DNA from: Allofournierella massiliensis
GTDB lineage: Bacteria > Bacillota > Clostridia > Oscillospirales > Ruminococcaceae
Assembly: GCF_021531255.1 (NCBI RefSeq)
Contig: NZ_JAFBIO010000009.1
Span: 1 to 64,000, forward strand
DNA length: 64,000 nt
Direction: 5' to 3'
Positions 44,708-52,767 of the stretch are shown one piece after another; within the stretch, counting starts at the first letter, position 1; every line of letters starts with the position of its first letter. Both the position numbers and the translations under genes were made by a program. A model generated the notes under the pieces. The model did not search any database. It saw only the letters and a program-made list of their open reading frames with translations, and had not been told where the DNA came from.

Positions 44708-46188
44708 ACACAAAAAAAGGAACCGCTGTGCTCAATGCACCTGCAGTCACGGGTCACCCCGCTCCGCATTACGGTTCCAGAAAAGGAACCGCTGTGCTCA
44801 ATGCACCAAGCTTTCGGGATTTCTCCACAGGCTTAAACAGTTCCACCATCAGTATAGCACAATTACTGGAAATGGCAAGAAAGAACTTCCCGGATGTTTT
44901 GCCTGAAAGTGTGCTGCGTGAGTTTGGGTATACGGAAAGGCCGTCTGGAGAAAAAGGCTCTGCTGCTCTATACCAGATTCGGCAGGGCGGCAGCCCGGTA
45001 GAAGCCGAAAACGCCCGGCTGCGGCGGCAGGTTGAACTGCTGAAGGAAGAATTCAAGTTGACCGATGGACACAAGATGAACAAGAACGCAGTCAACGTGC
45101 TGGCCGGCAGGCTGCTGCGGCAGTACAGTTCTGGCTATGACCGGGATCTTCTGGAAAGCCGGCTGTATGAGTTCTTCAACAGCATCGCCAACGACAGCGA
45201 AAGCAGCTGGTTCAGCTTTATGGACAGGGCCACCGAGATCATGACCGATGTTCTGGAGCAGAGCAGCCGTAAAGAGCCCAGCCTGCGAAAGCAAGACCCT
45301 ATGTATGAGGAACTGTATCAGATGCTGTCTGCCCCCATTACCCTGCGGCCTGATGAGTATCGAAGCATTACCGCTGCATTCGGCAAACCTGAAAGAGGCA
45401 AAATCTTGGGCCTGCGAGTAAAAAATGGTGATGAAACCACACCCAGCCTGGATGTGCTTCATTCCACCGAACTGATTGAAAGGTTCCGTGGGTACTTCAG
45501 CCCCGATCAGGCTACAGCGGAAGATATCTTCCTTCGGATGGCAGAGGTCCGGGAAGCCGTGAACGAAACCACGGTGGTGAACGATTACGGGCAGGACATG
45601 GAGATGGCCTCCCGGATGGCCGCCGAGGCGCTGTTTGAGGACTACCTGAATGTGCCTGAAAAGACCACCATGGCAGACAAGAATAGGGCCAAGATTATGC
45701 GGCTCCGGGCTGAGTTCAAGGCCAGCAGGAAAGCGGCGCTGGACAGCCAGAAAGCGGCCTATAACGAGCGCCTTCGCAAGGTCCGTGAGGAACTGAAAGA
45801 GCAGCGGCAGAAAACCGCACAAGCGCAGAAAGAGGGCCGCCAGAACGCTAAGAAAGCCTATGCCAAGGGCGTTGCAAATCAGCGGCTGGCGGATGATATC
45901 TATTTTGCCGCCAAACTGGCCCGGGCGCAGGCAAAGATGCAGCGCAAGTATGAAAACCTGAAATCCAGAAAGGACAAAGTCTTTGCGGATTACAAGGAGC
46001 GCCGCCGGATGACTGAGCTGCGGGGCAAGATCACCAGGCTGAAAGATGATCTTTCCAGCCGGGTGCTGCGGCCCACGGATGGGCACTATGTTCCTTCTTA
46101 CCTTGTCCGGGGGGCCATTGATGTGGCCGCCATGCTGGACACGGTGGGCCGGGAATATGATTCCCAGGGCAATCAAACCAACTTGTTT
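44708..46188 (+). mobile_element. 1.48-kb foreign fragment inside the MATE gene (phage-type polyvalent protein piece)
   Basis: Sequence between AIYSFSF and FAGFSIYSSAFF of the MATE gene. From about 44850 it encodes an internal piece of a large, helix-rich protein: STISIAQLLEMARKNFPDVL, GRLLRQYSSGYDRDLLESRL, coiled-coil KNRAKIMRLRAEFKASRKAA, YKERRRMTELRGKITRLKDD, PTDGHYVPSYLVRGAIDVAA. This pattern is typical of giant phage/ICE proteins with large polyvalent protein domains. Neither its start nor its end is present. No integrase, transposase or clear target duplication is visible. The frame runs on into the MATE 3' part. Confidence 0.65.
44715..44807 (+). repeat. Two 27-bp direct repeats at the left end of the insertion
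   Basis: An identical 27-base unit (begins AAAAGGAACCGCTGTGCTCA and ends ATGCACC) at 44715-44741 and 44781-44807, period 66 bases. GGTTCC at 44774-44779 adds an inverted match to the GGAACC of the repeat. In the open frame they read as a repeated KGTAVLNAP. Confidence 0.85.
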
Positions 46189-46434
46189 GCCGGCTTTTCT
46201 ATCTACAGCTCGGCCTTCTTCACGGCCCTGAACAACGGGCTGGTGTCGGCCCTCATCTCCTTTCTGCGGGCCCTGGTCTTTCAGGTGGCGGCGGTGCTGG
46301 TGTTTCCCCTGTTCTGGCAGCTGGACGGCATCTGGTTTTCCATCGTGGCGGCGGAGGCTCTTTCGGCCCTGGTGTCGGCCCTGCTGCTGTGGGCGCTGCG
46401 GGGGCGGTATCATTATGGCAGAAATCCGGCCTGA
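46189..46434 (+). pseudogene. MATE efflux pump, 3' part
   Basis: Last 80 or so residues of the MATE transporter begun at 43835: LFAGFSIYSSAFFTALNNGL, then VSALISFLRALVFQV and IWFSIVAAEALSALVSALLL. Joined directly to AIYSFSF it restores the family sequence, which shows the intervening 1.48 kb is an insertion. A terminator follows at 46446. Confidence 0.8.
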
Positions 46435-46445
46435 GCCGGAGGGCG

Positions 46446-46475
46446 GCCGGGGACGGTTCTCGTCCCCGGTTTTTT
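46446..46475 (+). terminator. Terminator after the MATE gene
   Basis: GCCGGGGACG / CGTCCCCGGT hairpin followed by TTTTTT. Confidence 0.85.
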
Positions 46476-46523
46476 GATGGGCGGGGGAAATGTCGGGGGA
46501 GAGGTATTCCCCTTATTTGGGCA

Positions 46524-46552
46524 TTGACAAACCTCAATCGATAAACTATATT
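46524..46552 (+). promoter_or_regulatory. Promoter of the ferredoxin-arsR operon
   Basis: TTGACA, 17-base spacer, TATATT. The AT-rich stretch after it (46553-46575, repeated CTTAAAT) is a possible ArsR site but no clean palindrome is visible. Confidence 0.75.
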
Positions 46553-46620
46553 AGAAATATCTTAAATACTTAAATTGCGGTGGGGGAGCAAAAGCCCCGC
46601 AGGCCGCAGGGGAGGAAGTT

Positions 46621-46827
46621 ATGGAGCGTATACGGAAACTGGCCCGGGTGGGCAGGGAATGTGTGGCCTGCGGCCAGTGTGCCGCCGTCTGCCCCCGGGG
46701 TGCCATCCGGGTGTGGAGAGGCGTGGCCGCCCGGGTGGAGGCGGGGCTCTGCGTGGGCTGCGGCCTTTGCGCGGCTGCCTGCCCGGCCGCCGTCATCACG
46801 CTGGAAAAGAGAGGGGAAGAGACATGA
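46621..46827 (+). CDS. 2[4Fe-4S] ferredoxin-type protein
   Basis: A 68-residue small bacterial ferredoxin with two cluster motifs, CVACGQCAAVCPRGAI and CVGCGLCAAACPAAVI. Carries electrons at low potential. GGGGAGGAAGTT precedes the ATG. Its stop overlaps the next start (ATGA), so it is probably the soluble partner of the membrane iron-sulfur protein. Confidence 0.93.
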   Translation: MERIRKLARVGRECVACGQCAAVCPRGAIRVWRGVAARVEAGLCVGCGLCAAACPAAVITLEKRGEET

Positions 46828-47456
46828 AGGGGAAAAAGTGGTATGATTATCTCTGGATCGGGGAGCTGTGCTACCTGGTACTGGGGCTGTTCAACATCCT
46901 GTTTGCCTGGCTGGGGATGCTGTTTTTCACCATCCCCCTGGTGATCGCCATTTTCGGGGGCAGCAAGGCCTATTGCAACCGGTACTGCGGCCGGGGCCAG
47001 CTGCTGGGCATCCTGGGCAAGAAGCTGAAACTTTCCCGCAACCAGCCCCCGCCCCGTTTTCTGCGCAGCGCCTGGTTCCGGTACGGCTTTCTGGCCTTTT
47101 TCATGTTCATGTTCGGCCGGATGCTCTACGGTACCTGGAAGGTGTTTACCGGCGCGCCCCTGAGCAAGACGGTCACCCTGCTCTGGGCCTTTAAGCTGCC
47201 CTGGCAGTGGCCCCAGGTGGAAGGGGTGGCCCCCTGGGTGGCCCAGTATGCCTTCGGCTTTTTCGGGGTGATGCTCACCTCCACGATTCTGGGGCTGCTT
47301 ACCATGATGCTGTTCCGGCCCCGGTCCTGGTGCGTATACTGCCCCATGGGCACCATGACCCAGGGTATCTGCCGGCTCAAAGCCAAAAAGGAGGAAGCAA
47401 AGGATGGAAGAACAGGCGAGGAAGATTGCCGAACTGCTCAAGCTGCTGGCCAATGA
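46824..47456 (+). CDS. Membrane-bound 4Fe-4S protein (NapH/polyferredoxin type)
   Basis: 210 residues with about four hydrophobic helices. CNRYCGRGQLLG and WCVYCPMGTM are the paired Cys motifs of the NapH/NosR/CcoG-like membrane iron-sulfur family. It likely passes electrons between a membrane pool and the preceding ferredoxin; the terminal acceptor is unknown. The last 18 codons overlap the arsR gene by 53 bases in another frame, unusually long for a bacterial overlap, and may be the result of a lost earlier stop. Confidence 0.8.
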   Translation: MKGKKWYDYLWIGELCYLVLGLFNILFAWLGMLFFTIPLVIAIFGGSKAYCNRYCGRGQLLGILGKKLKLSRNQPPPRFLRSAWFRYGFLAFFMFMFGRMLYGTWKVFTGAPLSKTVTLLWAFKLPWQWPQVEGVAPWVAQYAFGFFGVMLTSTILGLLTMMLFRPRSWCVYCPMGTMTQGICRLKAKKEEAKDGRTGEEDCRTAQAAGQ

Positions 47457-47694
47457 GCACCGGCTGCTGATCCTGTGCGCCCTGATGAAGGAGCCCCTGA
47501 CAGTGGGGCAGATCCACGACCATACCCCGGGTATTTCCGGCTCGGCCCTTTCCCAGCATCTTGGCCAGCTGAAAAACGCCGGCATTCTGGATTCGGAAAA
47601 GCAGGGGATGAATGTGCGGTACTGGATCCGGGATGAGCGGATCCTGCCCCTGATGGGGGCCCTGAAAGAGCAGTACTGCACCGAGGCCCCCTGA
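47404..47694 (+). CDS. ArsR family winged-helix regulator
   Basis: 96 residues: IAELLKLLANEHRLLILCAL, MKEPLTVGQIHDHTPGISGS, ALSQHLGQLKNAGILDSEKQ, VRYWI. It lacks the CxC of the arsR at 38.7 kb; of its two Cys only the late CTE might bind a ligand. Closest in style to redox- or sulfide-sensing ArsR proteins (BigR/YgaV-like), a guess from context with iron-sulfur genes. AAAAAGGAGG precedes the ATG. Confidence 0.85.
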   Translation: MEEQARKIAELLKLLANEHRLLILCALMKEPLTVGQIHDHTPGISGSALSQHLGQLKNAGILDSEKQGMNVRYWIRDERILPLMGALKEQYCTEAP

Positions 47695-47738
47695 ACCGCT
47701 TTTGGACAGGATCGATAACCATATATAAAGATATATAA

Positions 47739-47788
47739 AAAGCGCCCCCTTTCCCGGCTTTGACCGGGGGAAGGGGGCGCTTGTTTTT
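47739..47788 (+). terminator. Terminator of the ferredoxin operon
   Basis: AAGCGCCCCCTT / AAGGGGGCGCTT with an inner CCCGG / CCGGG stem, then GTTTTTG. The 160 bases from here to the tRNA-Leu terminator show no gene. Confidence 0.85.
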
Positions 47789-47948
47789 GTTTGTACAGAT
47801 ACCGGGAAAATCCGTTTTTGACTCCCCGGACTGAAAAAATTTGAGGGAGCTTTGAGGGCACAAAGAAGGGCTGAAAAAACGGCCCGGCCTGGGTACCCCC
47901 ATCGCCGGGCTCTGCCGAGGGAAAAACAAAAAAGGGGGAAAGCAAAGA

Positions 47949-47978
47949 AAAATCCCGGATACTTTCGTATCCGGGATC
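47949..47978 (-). terminator. tRNA-Leu terminator
   Basis: Minus-strand ATCCCGGATAC / GTATCCGGGAT hairpin followed by TTTTTC, touching the CCA end. Confidence 0.9.
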
Positions 47979-48065
47979 TGGTGCGGATGAAGGGACTTGA
48001 ACCCATATGAAATTGCTTTCACTAGAACCTGAATCTAGCGCGTCTGCCAATTCCGCCACATCCGC
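47979..48065 (-). tRNA. tRNA-Leu (anticodon CAG)
   Basis: An 87-base type II tRNA with encoded CCA: acceptor GCGGATG / CATCCGC (with A73), anticodon stem-loop CTAGA-TTCAGGT-TCTAG, long variable arm, T-arm GGGTTCAAGTCCC. Confidence 0.97.
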
Positions 48066-48172
48066 ATATGTAATATAAACACGATAATTCGTGATTATAT
48101 CTTGTCTCAGCTGCCGCTCGGCAGCTGTATCATCAGCGAGTGGACTGTGTTGTGCCCCTCGCAACGATATGT

Positions 48173-48201
48173 ATTATAGCATGGCATCCAGGGGTTGTCA
48201 A
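48173..48201 (-). promoter_or_regulatory. tRNA-Leu promoter
   Basis: Minus strand TTGACA, 17-base spacer, TATAAT: full consensus. Confidence 0.9.
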
Positions 48202-48252
48202 CGGATTTTTTTAAAAAATTTGAATTTTTTTAAAATTCCTGCCGCGAAGCAG

Positions 48253-48282
48253 AAAAAGGACCGGAAAACGCAGATTTTCCGG
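48253..48282 (-). terminator. rex terminator
   Basis: Minus-strand CCGGAAAA / TTTTCCGG hairpin followed by TCCTTTTTC. Confidence 0.75.
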
Positions 48283-48291
48283 CCCGAATTC

Positions 48292-48924
48292 TTATTCGTT
48301 GCGCAGGCGGTAGCCCAGGCTCATCAAACTGTCCCCCAGATGGACATTTTCCACGATCACATCGGGGAAGGCCACCGAGAGGTCGTAGTGGCTGAAGTTC
48401 CAGAAGCCTTTGAACCCCAGCCCCACCAGGCTGCTGGCCAGTTCGCCGGCGCCGTCCCGGGGTACGCACAGCACCGCCACCACCGGATGCTCCCGAGCGC
48501 AGAATTCTTCCAGGTCATCCACCGAATGGATGGGAATGCCGTTCACCGTCTGGCCCACCAGGGCAGGGTTTTTGTCAAAGGCCGCCAGCAGCTTGTAGCC
48601 GTTGGTATCCCGGATGAGGAAGCTGGAAACCGCCGTGCCCAGCCGGCCGGTGCCGATCAGAATGGTGGGCAGCTTTTCGCCCTCATCCCCGAAAAGAAGG
48701 CAGCTGATCTCGTGGAGCAGGGTATCCACATTATAGCCGATGCCCTGCTGGCCAAAACCGCCAAAGCAGTTGAAATCCTGCCGCACCTGGGAAGCGGTGG
48801 TGCCCATGATGCGGGCCAGCTCGCTGGACGAGACCTTTTTGATCCCGTTGTTTTTCATATTGGAAAGATAGCGGTAATATTTGGGTAACCGCCGGATCAC
48901 CGGCAGGGAAGCCTTGCTCTGCAT
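48292..48924 (-). CDS. rex: Redox-sensing transcriptional repressor Rex
   Basis: A 210-residue Rex. The N-terminal winged helix has IRRLPKYYRYLSNM, VSSSELARIMGTTASQVRQD and NCFGGFGQQGIGYNV. The C-terminal Rossmann domain has ILIGTGRLGTAV and an Asp after strand 2 (LLAAFDKN), giving NADH/NAD preference. When NADH rises it leaves the operator and derepresses fermentation genes. The start is ATG at 48924 with GGAGG 12 bases upstream. Its leader has a Rex-type operator and an intrinsic terminator. Confidence 0.95.
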   Translation of the reverse strand: MQSKASLPVIRRLPKYYRYLSNMKNNGIKKVSSSELARIMGTTASQVRQDFNCFGGFGQQGIGYNVDTLLHEISCLLFGDEGEKLPTILIGTGRLGTAVSSFLIRDTNGYKLLAAFDKNPALVGQTVNGIPIHSVDDLEEFCAREHPVVAVLCVPRDGAGELASSLVGLGFKGFWNFSHYDLSVAFPDVIVENVHLGDSLMSLGYRLRNE

Positions 48925-48958
48925 ATAATTGAATGCCTCCGACCACAGATTTTGTAAG

Positions 48959-48986
48959 AAAAAACGCGCCGCCGAAAAGGGGCGGC
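48959..48986 (-). terminator. Intrinsic terminator in the rex leader
   Basis: Minus-strand GCCGCC-(CCTTTT)-GGCGGC then GCGTTTTTT, between the rex promoter and the rex ATG. No other minus-strand gene feeds into it, so it acts on the rex transcript itself. Confidence 0.6.
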
Positions 48987-48991
48987 AAACT

Positions 48992-49043
48992 TTGTTGAAA
49001 AATTATCTAGTCCCATTATAAACAGCTTTAGGGGGGATGTCAA
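48992..49043 (-). promoter_or_regulatory. rex promoter with Rex operator
   Basis: Minus strand TTGACA (49043-49038), 17-base spacer, TATAAT (49020-49015). TTGTTGA-AAAA-TTATCTA at 48992-49009 matches 11 of 14 fixed positions of the Rex consensus TTGTTAA-N4-TTAACAA and covers the start site. Confidence 0.75.
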
Positions 49044-49153
49044 ATGGAGAAAAACCCCGATTTTTCCCGGATTCCTCCGGTTGGCGCTTAAAGGGGATGG
49101 GGGCGGGCCACACTCTCTCTGCACGAAGTTTTACAGGGAAAAGAGGGAGCGTT

Positions 49154-49879
49154 ATGAGCAAAAATTACGCGGGGGAGAACCCCGAAGAAAGCCGGGAGCA
49201 GCGGCAGGAAATTTTTGACACCGGCAGCATCACCTGTATGCACGGGGAGCATATCATCCACTGCCTGACGGTGGTGGGGCAGATCGAGGGCCACACCCTG
49301 GCCCCGGCCAGCCAGAAGACCACCAAGTATGAGCATGTGATCCCCCAGCTGATTGCGGTGGAGGAAGACCCGGCCATCGAGGGGCTGATGGTCATCCTGA
49401 ACACGGTGGGCGGGGATGTGGAGGCCGGCCTTGCCCTGGCCGAGCTGATCAGCGGCATCTCCAAACCCAGCGCCACCCTGGTGCTGGGCGGGGGCCATTC
49501 CATCGGCATCCCCCTGGCGGTGAGCGCCCGGCGCAGCTTTATCGTGCCCACCGCCACCATGACCATCCACCCGGTGCGCCATTCCGGGCTGGTGCTGGGG
49601 GTGCCCCAGACCATGCGGTATTTCGACCAGATGCAGGAGCGGATCACCGGTTTTGTGGCGGGGCATTCCCACATGAGCGCCCGGCGGTTCAACCAGCTGA
49701 TGATGCACACCGGGGAACTGGTGATGGATATGGGTACCGTGCTGGACGGGAGCCAAGCCGTGAAGGAAGGGCTGATGGACGAGATCGGCAGCGTGGGCAA
49801 GGTGCTCCAATACCTTTATAAGGAGATTGAAAAAGAGGGCGCCGACGGGGAGAAAAGGGCCGGGGAGAGCCGGCGCTGA
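49154..49879 (+). CDS. tepA: ClpP-family serine peptidase, TepA/YmfB type
   Basis: A 241-residue ClpP/crotonase-fold protein of the TepA (translocation-enhancing) group: ILNTVGGDVEAGLALAELIS, the nucleophile Ser in GGGHSIGIPLAVS, the His in TMTIHPVRHSG. GAGGGAGC precedes the ATG at 49154. In many Firmicutes this gene lies beside the ftsK/spoIIIE gene, as here. Its client proteins are unknown. Confidence 0.88.
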   Translation: MSKNYAGENPEESREQRQEIFDTGSITCMHGEHIIHCLTVVGQIEGHTLAPASQKTTKYEHVIPQLIAVEEDPAIEGLMVILNTVGGDVEAGLALAELISGISKPSATLVLGGGHSIGIPLAVSARRSFIVPTATMTIHPVRHSGLVLGVPQTMRYFDQMQERITGFVAGHSHMSARRFNQLMMHTGELVMDMGTVLDGSQAVKEGLMDEIGSVGKVLQYLYKEIEKEGADGEKRAGESRR

Positions 49880-49910
49880 GAAAAGTTTTGGCCGGTTTTG
49901 CAGTCGGGGT

Positions 49911-49940
49911 TTTACAAGGCGGGCCCATTCGTGCTAAAAT
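49911..49940 (+). promoter_or_regulatory. Promoter for ftsK
   Basis: TTTACA, 18-base spacer, TAAAAT; a second TATAAT without a good -35 is at 49953. Confidence 0.55.
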
Positions 49941-50050
49941 AAAATACTAAAGTATAATAGCGGCTGTCTGCCCCCTGGCCGGGGGCGGCGCGGCTTTCTG
50001 TTTTTCATCCGCCGCTTTCGGGCGGCATCTACATAATAGGAGTATCCGAA

Positions 50051-52693
50051 ATGGCATCAAAAAAGACCTCGGTCAAGACCAACGCCCGCTCCTCTTCGGG
50101 CGGCAAGAAGAAAACTGCCGCCCGCAAGGGGGGCAAAAGCGCCGCCGCCCGCCGGCAGACCAAAGAGCGGCTGCAGCTGAGCGTGTTCCTGTTTGTGCTG
50201 GGGGCGCTGCTCACCGCGCTGGCCTTTGTAAAAGGGGAATCCCTCTGGAACCATATGCACCAGATCCTGCTGGGGGTATTCGGCATGTTCGGCTATCTGC
50301 TGGGCATCCTGGTTTTGTACTGGGCCGCCCTGGTGGCCCTGCGCCAGACCATTGCCGACAATGTGGTGCGGGCCTTTGCCCTCTGCCTGGCCCTGTGCGG
50401 CACCCTGGTGGTGTTCAGCGGCCCCGACCTGGAAGGGCAGGGCTTTGTGGGGGCCATTAAGCTTTTGTACCAGAACGGCCTTTCCTCGGTGTTCGGGGGC
50501 GGCGTGATGGGGGCCCTGGGGGCGGTGCTGCTGGTGTACTGCGGCAAGGTGGCCGCCTGCATCATCGTGCTCATCCTGCTGGCGGCTTGCCTGATGCTCT
50601 TCACCGGCGTGACCCTGGGGGATGCCTACCAGTTTGTGGAAGGGCTGGCCCAGCGCTTTGAGGAGCGGCGGGCCCTGCGCCGTCAGGAGGAAGAAGAGGA
50701 ATATTATGAGGAAGAACCGGAGGAGTGGGAAGAGGAAGAACCCCAGCCCCGCCGCTGGTTTGGCCTGTTTGGCGGCCATGGCCGGCAGGAACAGGCCCTG
50801 CCCGAGCCGGCACGGGAGGAAAGACGCCCTGCCCGCCGGCCGGTGATCGACCTGGACCTGGGCCCCGACCCGGTGGCGGAAAAGGCCCAGACCGGGGTGG
50901 ACAGCATGGACGAGAAGCCCGAGATCGGCCCCGGCGGCACCTTTGGCCAGCAGGCGCTGGATGAGCTGAGCCATCCCGAGCCCCAGCCCCTGGCCGAGCC
51001 TGCGCCCCCGGCCCAGGCCCCGGCGGCGGCCCGCCAGGCCTTTGAGCAGGCAGAGGAGGAGCCCATCGAGACCTCCCTGCTGGAGGAGGAAGAAACGGAG
51101 GCCACCCCCGGCGAGCTGGAAGCCTTGATCCAGAAGGCGGTGCTGCCCCAGACCCAGGCACCGGCCCCGGTCATCCAGGTGGAAGCGCCGGACGCGGAAG
51201 AACCGCCCCGGGAATACACCTACCCGCCCCTTTCCCTCTTTGAGCAGGGCAAGCGGCCGGACGACGCGGGCGCAGCGGCGGAACTGAAAGAAAAGGCGGA
51301 CAAGCTGGTCAAGACCCTGGAGGATTTCGGGGTGCGCACCAAGGTGCTGGATATCTGCCGGGGCCCCACGGTGACCCGGTACGAGCTGCAGCCCCTGGCC
51401 GGCGTCAAGATCAGCCGGATCACCAGCCTGGCCGATGACATCGCCCTCAACCTGTCGGCGGGCGGCGTGCGCATCGAGGCCCCCATCCCCGGCAAGCCCG
51501 CCGTGGGCATCGAGGTGCCCAACCGAGTCAAGGAGGGGGTCAGCATCCGGGGTATCCTGGAATCGGAGGCCTTCGGACGTTCCGCTTCCCCCCTGACCTT
51601 TGCCCTGGGCAAGGATATTGCCGGCGCGGCCCAGGTGGCCGACCTCTGCCGCATGCCCCACCTGCTCATTGCGGGCAGCACCGGCAGCGGCAAATCGGTC
51701 TGCGTCAACAGCATCATCATCAGCTTTTTGTACCACTCGGCCCCCGAGGATGTGAAGCTGATCCTCATCGACCCCAAGGTGGTGGAACTGGCCGAGTACA
51801 ACGGCATCCCCCATCTGCTCATGCCGGTGGTCACCGAACCCCGTAAGGCGGCCGGGGCCCTGGGCAGCGCCGTGGCCGAGATGGAGCGGCGCTACCACCT
51901 GTTTGCCGAGAACAACGTGCGGGAGATCAAGAGCTACAACCGGCTGGCCAAAGAGACCGAAGGGATGGAGCACCTGCCCTACATCGCCATCGTCATTGAC
52001 GAGCTGGCCGACCTGATGATGGTGGCCGGCAAGGAGGTGGAGGATTACATCTGCCGGATCGCCCAGAAGGCCCGGGCGGCGGGCATCCACCTGATCGTGG
52101 CCACCCAGCGCCCCAGTGTGGACGTGATCACCGGCCTGATCAAGGCCAACATCCCCAGCCGGATCGCCTTCGCGGTATCCAGCCAGGTGGACAGCCGCAC
52201 CATCCTGGATGCGGGCGGCGCCGAAAAGCTGCTGGGCATGGGCGATATGCTCTTCTTGCCGGTGGGGGCGGCCAAGCCCATCCGGATCCAGGGCAGCTTT
52301 GTGAAGGATGAGGAGATCAGCCGTGTGCTGGACTTCATCAAGAGGGATAACAGCGCCCAGTACAACGAGGCCATGATCGCCGAGATGGAAAAGCGGGCCG
52401 CTGCCCAGAACGAGGGCGGCGAGAGCGAAGGGGGCGAGGGCGGCATGGACCCCATGCTCAAGAGCGCCGTGGAAGTGGTGCTGGACGCGGGCCAGGCTTC
52501 CACCAGCCTGCTGCAGCGCCGCTGCAAGCTGGGCTATGCCCGGGCAGCCCGGATTATGGACGAGATGGAGCAGCTGCACATCATCGGCCCCTACGAGGGG
52601 GCCAAGCCCCGGCAGGTGCTCATCGACCGGCAGCAGTGGATCGAGATGTGCCTGCGGCAGGACGGGGGCGAGAGCGCCCCGGGGCAGGATTGA
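50051..52693 (+). CDS. ftsK: DNA translocase FtsK/SpoIIIE
   Basis: 880 residues. A basic N-terminus precedes four membrane helices (about 35-190), then an acidic, Pro-rich linker to about 400. The motor domain has the alpha/beta RecA fold with Walker [29 protein letters not shown], Walker [13 protein letters not shown] and [22 protein letters not shown]-terminal gamma winged helix ([20 protein letters not shown]) reads KOPS/SRS sites. It pumps chromosome DNA through the division or sporulation septum. Linker codons contain many Glu repeats ([18 protein letters not shown]). Confidence 0.96.
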   Translation: MASKKTSVKTNARSSSGGKKKTAARKGGKSAAARRQTKERLQLSVFLFVLGALLTALAFVKGESLWNHMHQILLGVFGMFGYLLGILVLYWAALVALRQTIADNVVRAFALCLALCGTLVVFSGPDLEGQGFVGAIKLLYQNGLSSVFGGGVMGALGAVLLVYCGKVAACIIVLILLAACLMLFTGVTLGDAYQFVEGLAQRFEERRALRRQEEEEEYYEEEPEEWEEEEPQPRRWFGLFGGHGRQEQALPEPAREERRPARRPVIDLDLGPDPVAEKAQTGVDSMDEKPEIGPGGTFGQQALDELSHPEPQPLAEPAPPAQAPAAARQAFEQAEEEPIETSLLEEEETEATPGELEALIQKAVLPQTQAPAPVIQVEAPDAEEPPREYTYPPLSLFEQGKRPDDAGAAAELKEKADKLVKTLEDFGVRTKVLDICRGPTVTRYELQPLAGVKISRITSLADDIALNLSAGGVRIEAPIPGKPAVGIEVPNRVKEGVSIRGILESEAFGRSASPLTFALGKDIAGAAQVADLCRMPHLLIAGSTGSGKSVCVNSIIISFLYHSAPEDVKLILIDPKVVELAEYNGIPHLLMPVVTEPRKAAGALGSAVAEMERRYHLFAENNVREIKSYNRLAKETEGMEHLPYIAIVIDELADLMMVAGKEVEDYICRIAQKARAAGIHLIVATQRPSVDVITGLIKANIPSRIAFAVSSQVDSRTILDAGGAEKLLGMGDMLFLPVGAAKPIRIQGSFVKDEEISRVLDFIKRDNSAQYNEAMIAEMEKRAAAQNEGGESEGGEGGMDPMLKSAVEVVLDAGQASTSLLQRRCKLGYARAARIMDEMEQLHIIGPYEGAKPRQVLIDRQQWIEMCLRQDGGESAPGQD

Positions 52694-52767
52694 ACCGGCA
52701 GGGGCAGGGCCTTGGGCCCCGCCCCCCTTTTGAAACAGCGAGGCTTTGAGAGAAAGGCGGAAAAGCG

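Noticed and set aside
44715-44807. Two 27-bp repeats with a 39-bp spacer considered as a CRISPR array
   Set aside because: Only two copies, no cas genes, and both copies lie in an open frame at an insertion edge.
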